64,000 nt of DNA from assembly GCF_030272615.1 (NCBI RefSeq), contig NC_081415.1:600427644-600491643 (forward strand), in the 5' to 3' direction. The notes beneath the pieces were generated by a model that saw only the letters and a program-made list of their open reading frames with translations, was not told where the DNA came from and did not search any database. The translations under genes were made by a program, and so were the position numbers. This stretch comes from Cryptomeria japonica (lineage: Eukaryota > Streptophyta > Pinopsida > Cupressales > Cupressaceae). Positions 58,297 through 64,000 of the stretch are shown one piece after another (position 1 is the stretch's first letter; each line of letters begins with the position of its first letter).

Positions 58297-61200
58297 CCTA
58301 CCAAGCAGGGATCACAAAGCTGGATTCGCCATTGAACTTAATAGCGCAGCATACTTCGGGGCAGATGCCAAACCTTTCAGCTGCAAAAATATAACAATAA
58401 AACATGGATCTTCCAGTGAAAACCACACTGTGGCACTGTTTCATCCGACAAAAGTAAAAAGAAAGAGTGTATCCAACGGTGAAAACCTCTCTGAGGCGCC
58501 TGAGGATGAAGGGTTTGACATTCTCCCTGATAGTACACAATAGGAACGATCAACGATCCTCAGCGAGGAAACCAAAGAATACAATGTGGGGACTCCTAAA
58601 AATCTTCATATCATACATCTGACATCTCTTCTCACTCCAGAAGAACAGCCTAAATTTATAGAGTTCTTCCAAGAGCGTCAGATCAACTTTGCATGGTCAT
58701 ATGCAGACATGCCTGGGCTTGATCCTGATTTAGTCATGCATCACCTCACCGTAGTAGAAGGAGCCAAACCTGTCAAGCAGAAGCTTCGTAAGATGCATCC
58801 CCAGATTGCAGTGCTAGTCAAAATAGAACTCAAGAAACTCCTAGATGTTGGTTTCATTAGGCCAATTGATTATGCAGAATGGATCTCCAACATTGTGCTT
58901 GTCGGCAAACCAAAAGGGGGCATCCGCATTTGTACTGACTTCAGAAATCTGAATAAGGCATGTCCTAAGGATGACTTCCCCCTACCAAATATCGACATCA
59001 TAGTGGATCTGACAGCAGGACATGCCATGCTTTCACTCATGGATGGCTTTCAGGATACAATCAAATAAATATCACACCAGAGGACCAACATAAGACAGCC
59101 TTCACATGTCCATGGGGCACATATTGCTGGAATGTAATGCCCTTCGGTCTAAAGAATGCAGGAGCAACCTATCAAAGAGCAATGACCACCATCTTCCATG
59201 ACATGATGCATACCATGATGGAAGATTATGTTGATGACTTACTAGCAAAATCACTCACCAGAGAAGGGCATCTCCACATCTTAGATAAAATCTTTGATAG
59301 ACTGGAACAATACCATGTTCGACTCAACCCAAAGAAATGTGTCTTTGGAGTGACCTCCGGGAAGCTTCTAGGATACATTGTCTCAAGCAAAGGTATTGAG
59401 GTCGACCCAGCAAAGGTAAAAGCAATCATGGACATGCCACCACCAAAGAATATCAGTCAGCTAAGGACATTACAAGGGCGACTTCAATCCATCCGAAGAT
59501 TCATTGCACAATTAGCTGATAAATGTCACCCATTTACACATCTGCTACACAAGAACATCCGCTTTCAGTGGGATGCCCAATGCCAGCAAGCATTTCAGAC
59601 GCTTAAAGACTATCTCATGAATCCACCATTGTTGATGCCACCAGATCCAAGTAGACCATTGTTACTCTATATCTCCGCAACAAGTACAGCATTAGGTGTA
59701 TTACTGGCACAACATAATGCAAAAGGCAAAGAGTGTGCTGTATACTACATCTCTCACACACTGGTTGGCTATGAACTCAATTACACACCTATTGAGCGAG
59801 CTTGCCTAGCAGTAATCTTAGCAGCCACTAAACTGAGGCACTATCTGTTAACACACAAAGTACAACTCATTGCAAAGATTGATCCACTCAAGTATTTACT
59901 TAACAAAGCAGCATTGACAGGCCGCTTGGCCAAATGGGTGATGATTCTAAGTGAATTTGACATTGAGTATGTGGACCGTAAAGCTATCAAAGGTCAAGTT
60001 ATTGCAGATCAGTTGGCCGATGCACCACTCATAGGCGATCATCCTCTCATTTCCAATTTTCCAGATGAAGAGATATTCATGATCACAACAGCACAACCAT
60101 GGAAACTATATTTTGATGGTTCATACACTAGGTACGACTCGGGGGCAGGCATTTTGTTTATCACACCTCAGGGTGATAGCATCCCAAAGTCTTACAGGCT
60201 CACATTTCCATGCACAAACAACATAGCAGAGTATGAGGCCTTGATCACAGGACTCAGGTTAGCCGTACAATGGAAATTACAAGAACTGCAAGTATATGGC
60301 GATTCCCAACTAGTCATTCGACAAGAAACAGATGAATATCAGACCAAAGATGATAAACTCATGCCATATAAGCAAATGGTGGACACTCTAAAGACATCAT
60401 TTACTACTATCACTTTTGAGCAAATACCAAGAGATCAGAATCGAGCTGCTGACGCTATGGCTACCATCGCATCTCTCCTAGATCTTCCACAGAATTCAAC
60501 ACGCTATGAGTTCTTGGTAGAACAACTTTGGATCCCCACTTATGATATCCCTAAATCTGAGATGATATGTCACCTTGTCGGTTCTGAATCCCCATGGTAC
60601 GGTGAGTTCTACACCTATCTTCGTGATCACACCCTTCCTCCCAACCAATCAAATAACCAACGTAAAACCTTCATTCGCCAAACTGCTCGATATACCATTA
60701 TTGCCGAAACCCTATACCGACGCGGTCTTGATGGTACTCTCCTTCGATGTCTGGAACAAGATGAGATAACAAAGGCTTTGGAAGAGGTACATGAAGGAAT
60801 TTGCGGGACTCACTCAAGTGGTCCATCACTAGCCAAGAAACTCATGCGAGCTGGATATTATTGGCCATCTATGGAAAAAGATTCCTACTACTTTGTCAGA
60901 AAATGTAAGAAATGTCAAGTTCATGGCGACCTGATACACACACCAGCCCAGGAACTACAACCAATCACAACACCATGGCCTTTTTGTCAATGGGGCCTTG
61001 ACCTTGTGGGTAAGATTCATCCATCTTCATCCAATGGCCATAAATTCATTATTACAGCCACCGAATATTTCACAAAGTGGATCGAAGTTGTTCCACTTAC
61101 CCAAGTCACCGGCAAGCAAATCGCCTCATTCATCCTCAACTACATCATCTGCCGGTATGGTGTACCCATGTCCATCATCACAGATAATGATCTTCCTTTC

Positions 61201-61851
61201 AAAAATCAGGATGTCCGCGAACTTTGTGAGAAATTTCATATCCAACACCGCTTTTCCACTCCCTATTACCCACAAGGCAATGGTCAGGCCGAAGCATCCA
61301 ATAAAAACATATTGAGAATCCTCAAGAAGACAGTCAATGATGCCAGCTGTGACTGGCATGTTCAACTAAATCTGACACTATGGGCATATCGAACTAGCAT
61401 TCGAACCCCTACTGGTGCAACTCCTTATTCATTGGTCTATGGTGCAAAAGCTATCTTGCCTATTGAGGTCGAGATACCATCATTACGGGTTTCCTTGCAC
61501 AATCTCATCGATGACGAAGCTTACAGAGTATCCCGTCTTCAGGACTTAGAGTTACTTGATGAGAAACGACAAGCTGCATACAATCACCTCAAAGCCTATT
61601 AGCAGCGCATGAGTAGAAGCTACAATCACCGAGTTAGATCTCGTACATTTGAGGTAGGTGATCTTGTTCTACGAGAGAATCCTCGCAACCAACCACACAG
61701 AGAACATCAGGGAAAGTTTGAATCAAACTGGCTGGGCCCATATGTTGTCACTGTTGTATTCGGGTCCGGGGCATATCAGTTGGCTACTTCAGAAGGAGAA
61801 CCATTAGCAGACCTGATCAACAACATGCACCTCAAACGGTTTTACACATAA
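58297..61851 (+). pseudogene. Gypsy RT, RNase H, second RNase H and integrase
   Basis: RT N-terminal part to 59050 (GGIRICTDFRNLNKACPKDD). A 1-bp deletion near 59051 follows, then one open frame of 821 codons to 61602: MPFGLKNAGATYQRAM, catalytic DYVDDLLAKS (about 59224), and the first RNase H (about 59640-60030), which lacks the usual catalytic Asp (LYISATSTALG). A second RNase H of archaeal type (about 60100-60480) has YFDGS, IAEYEALITG, YGDSQLV and AADAMA all present. Integrase: zinc HHCC (about 60780-60930), core QWGLDLVG, ITDND and QAEASNK, and a C-terminal domain after TAG 61600 up to 61851 (WLGPYVVTVV). This is the best preserved pol in the window. Confidence 0.94.
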
Positions 61852-64000
61852 GCTACACAGAGTATCAGGCTCCCATATATACTGGCAAAAATACCAAAAA
61901 CATTCAGAAAAATGTCCTAAAGAAATACAAAAACATTCAAAAAAGTAAAGAAAAATCATGCATCCAACCGGTGAACAACCACTCCGGTGGCACCTTGGGT
62001 AAGTACGATGGTGAAAAACTAGCAAAACAAGCGCCACTCGTAAAGACAATAGCTCCAGTATCTTTCAGACTTGTTGCGATCACATCACTTTATACATACA
62101 TCCATCCATCCAAAACCATGGCTTGTTATTCATCTGCAATTATGATAGTACTCCATGCATCCTGCATCCCACTTTTTCATCGTCATGTCTAAAACTGGGG
62201 GCAATGTCTTTAACCTATTGATGGAAGTGGATTCTACATTGTCTTATGATTCATTAAGTTCTTCATTCAAGCAATCATCAAAATACCAAAAACATTGGAA
62301 AATGTCTCACAAAATACCAAAAACATTGAAAAACAATACAAAATCCAAAACATCAAAAAAAATCAAAAATAAAACAAAAACATGGCAACACATTGTACAT
62401 ACTCATCTGCACAGATACCAAACAAACATTGTGATATACTCGACAAAATGACCACTTATCAATCGACCACACAATCAACATCAACACTCAAAACTGTCTT
62501 CAACAAGGATGCATCCTTCCTCACCAAAACAAAGACAAGATGACATTTTCTTTGACAAGAAAATTCTGTTTACGCTATCAAATACTTGGTTGATTTATGG
62601 TCTAATAATTTATATCAGGTTCCTATGGAATTGTTTGTGTATCTTCGATGCATTATTTCTGATAAAGTACTGGGGCATGTACTAGTGGTGTCTACGTGGG
62701 CAGTTCACCAAGCTACGTGATCTTATGCCAAATGTAGTCATAGATCAATACAGCTTGCTGACTACAGCGTATACCTCGACCATATGAGCATGAACCATTA
62801 CCAAGGATCCATATTCTTTATTCTTTATGTATATACTGTTTGTTTGTAGGTACAATGCTCTTTCTTTGGTTCCTCCTACCTCATCCAAACTAGATAAAGG
62901 TTTTATCTCTTATTACGGTATGCACTTGTCTCAGGATATGATCAGCCTAAGATCAAGGAGGACGATCCAAGTCATGCATGAAAGGAGATAATCCTTGTCT
63001 GTTCCGCAAGCAATACTCAGGTCAACTTGATCCATTATATCAAGTTGCTTGTATTAACTTGCTATATCAAATCCATGTAAGAAATACTCTAGTCATCTTG
63101 AATATTTATGTCAAGTTGCTTGTATTTTCTTACAACATTTTAAAAGCTCAATGATGAAAATAGAGCACTATGGATCGTCATCTCATCTCATCTGTATATA
63201 TTGCATTCCGTTGCATTCCATCCATCCATACATTCATAAATAGCTGCATATCATTCATACATAGTAATGACAATGGATACTCTATTTTCCTCTTCTTCCA
63301 TAGGATTGTAATAGGTCCTCCATTTCTTCTATCTAACATTGAACCCCCCCACCATCCCCATCTCAATAATCACCATCACATACCCTCCATCGTGTCCCAA
63401 TCAACCTAATCAAGCCACGTTCATCACCATCCATCTCTAAATAGAAGGGATTGTGTTTCTTATGCTAAGTCATCCAATAAGCCAAGCAAGTTACTCTCTT
63501 TACACAGGTACCTCGACTCACACACACCTAGACTATCAACAGATACTCTGATCAAGTATCTTCGGGTCTCAACAAGTAATCAATTATGGTAATCCTAGAC
63601 TACATCAGGCATTTATCACAATGACCTAGTCTCAATGGGGCTGCCATGATTCCCCACAACCATCCATCACATGCACATACTATCAATTGATCAACCAATC
63701 AAACACAATCCAACGGACAATTACATCAATTGTCTACGTCTCAACGAGTATTTTGCTTCATATACCTTGACTTCATCAGGCAATTATATCAATTGTCTAA
63801 GTCACATCAGGTCACTTTGATTCACTTACTCAGACTTTATCATGTCCAAGCGACCAACTGACATCAACTATCACGCTTTGACTTGACCAGAGCAATTAAA
63901 CTGATTGCACCAGATTGTCCAACCAATTTTGATCAATTGTATAGCATCAATCCAAAACCCACACTACATCTACTATGTATCTCTTGCATGACCTCAGGGT
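61852..64000 (+). other. 3' non-coding region of the large Tat element
   Basis: It contains AACTGGGGGCAATG (about 62194) and possible minor polypurine runs. No 3' LTR start (TGTAGTCAC) is seen to 64000. Diverged direct repeats: TCAAGTTGCTTGTATT at about 63040 and 63111 (unit ~71 bp), and ATCAATTGTCTA with its neighbours at about 63725 and 63788 (unit ~63 bp). The phrase CAAAATACCAAAAACATT occurs several times (61885-61935, 62278-62330). Small ORFs here are not supported. Confidence 0.6.

Larger units (their letters stand above)
50006..64000 (+). mobile_element. Large Tat-type Ty3/gypsy element, 3' end outside the window
   Basis: 5' LTR 50006-51846, PBS-like motif, 2.7-kb leader with an ORF, gag-PR, G-patch, RT, RNase H, second RNase H, integrase, then at least 2.1 kb of 3' non-coding sequence without a second LTR by 64000. 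It inserted in the older gypsy at 50005 (GCAGC at 50001-50005 is the expected left target copy). The long leader, second RNase H and long 3' region fit the Tat/Ogre lineage. Several stops and three frameshifts make it defective. Confidence 0.93.

Noticed and set aside
1-64000. tRNA, rRNA, CRISPR or prokaryotic operon signals
   Set aside because: None seen; matches to tRNA sequence are the short PBS motifs next to LTRs.

Overview
This window looks like plant nuclear heterochromatin: retrotransposons inserted into other retrotransposons. I could defend no host gene, tRNA, rRNA or CRISPR array. The AT-rich background, 1.1-2 kb LTRs, Tat-type Ty3/gypsy elements with two RNase H domains, L1-type LINEs with a C-terminal RNase H, and deep nesting suggest a large-genome plant. 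A gymnosperm is my guess, which is inference only.

Layout. 1-2527: leader and putative 5' LTR of a minus-strand Tat-like element. 2528-4348: 3' region of a plus-strand Tat-like element with a 65-bp tandem array. 4349-5430 and 12276-~12450: its LTR, split by a Ty1/copia element (5431-12275) that has both LTRs, PBS, PPT and a decayed gag-PR-IN-RT-RH polyprotein. ~12451-14297: truncated minus-strand copia (LTR, PBS, coiled-coil gag). 14298-41907: one old LTR element (LTRs about 1.28 kb, only 179 bp between them) blown apart by five insertions: a solo LTR (14461-15880), an L1-like LINE (16210-22269), a minus-strand gypsy with gag and protease but no pol (23179-31675, itself hit by a 666-bp solo LTR), an 8.4-kb insertion of uncertain class (32273-40636, holding a truncated LINE), and another solo LTR (40823-41891). 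41908-42178: fragment of a minus-strand gypsy LTR. 42335-~45275: second truncated LINE of the same unusual lineage. ~45554-46560: LTR remnant. 46561-50005: Tat gypsy gag-PR split by a 1974-bp solo LTR and cut by a larger Tat element from 50006 past the window end (5' LTR, long leader with an extra ORF, gag, protease, G-patch, RT, degenerate RNase H, second RNase H, integrase).

The most unusual item is the LINE lineage at 37.3-40.5 and 42.3-45.3 kb. In both copies the ORF2 RNase H domain is followed at once by a further long ORF (about 575 codons in the better copy) with a conserved N-terminal domain, an acidic/lysine-rich middle and a coiled-coil C-terminus. In-frame stops across the window's elements are mostly TAG at positions that read naturally as Gln or Trp, as expected from decay of methylated cytosines. 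Coordinates of LTR edges rest on TG..CA ends plus 5-bp target duplications where stated; everything was read by eye, without alignment software.
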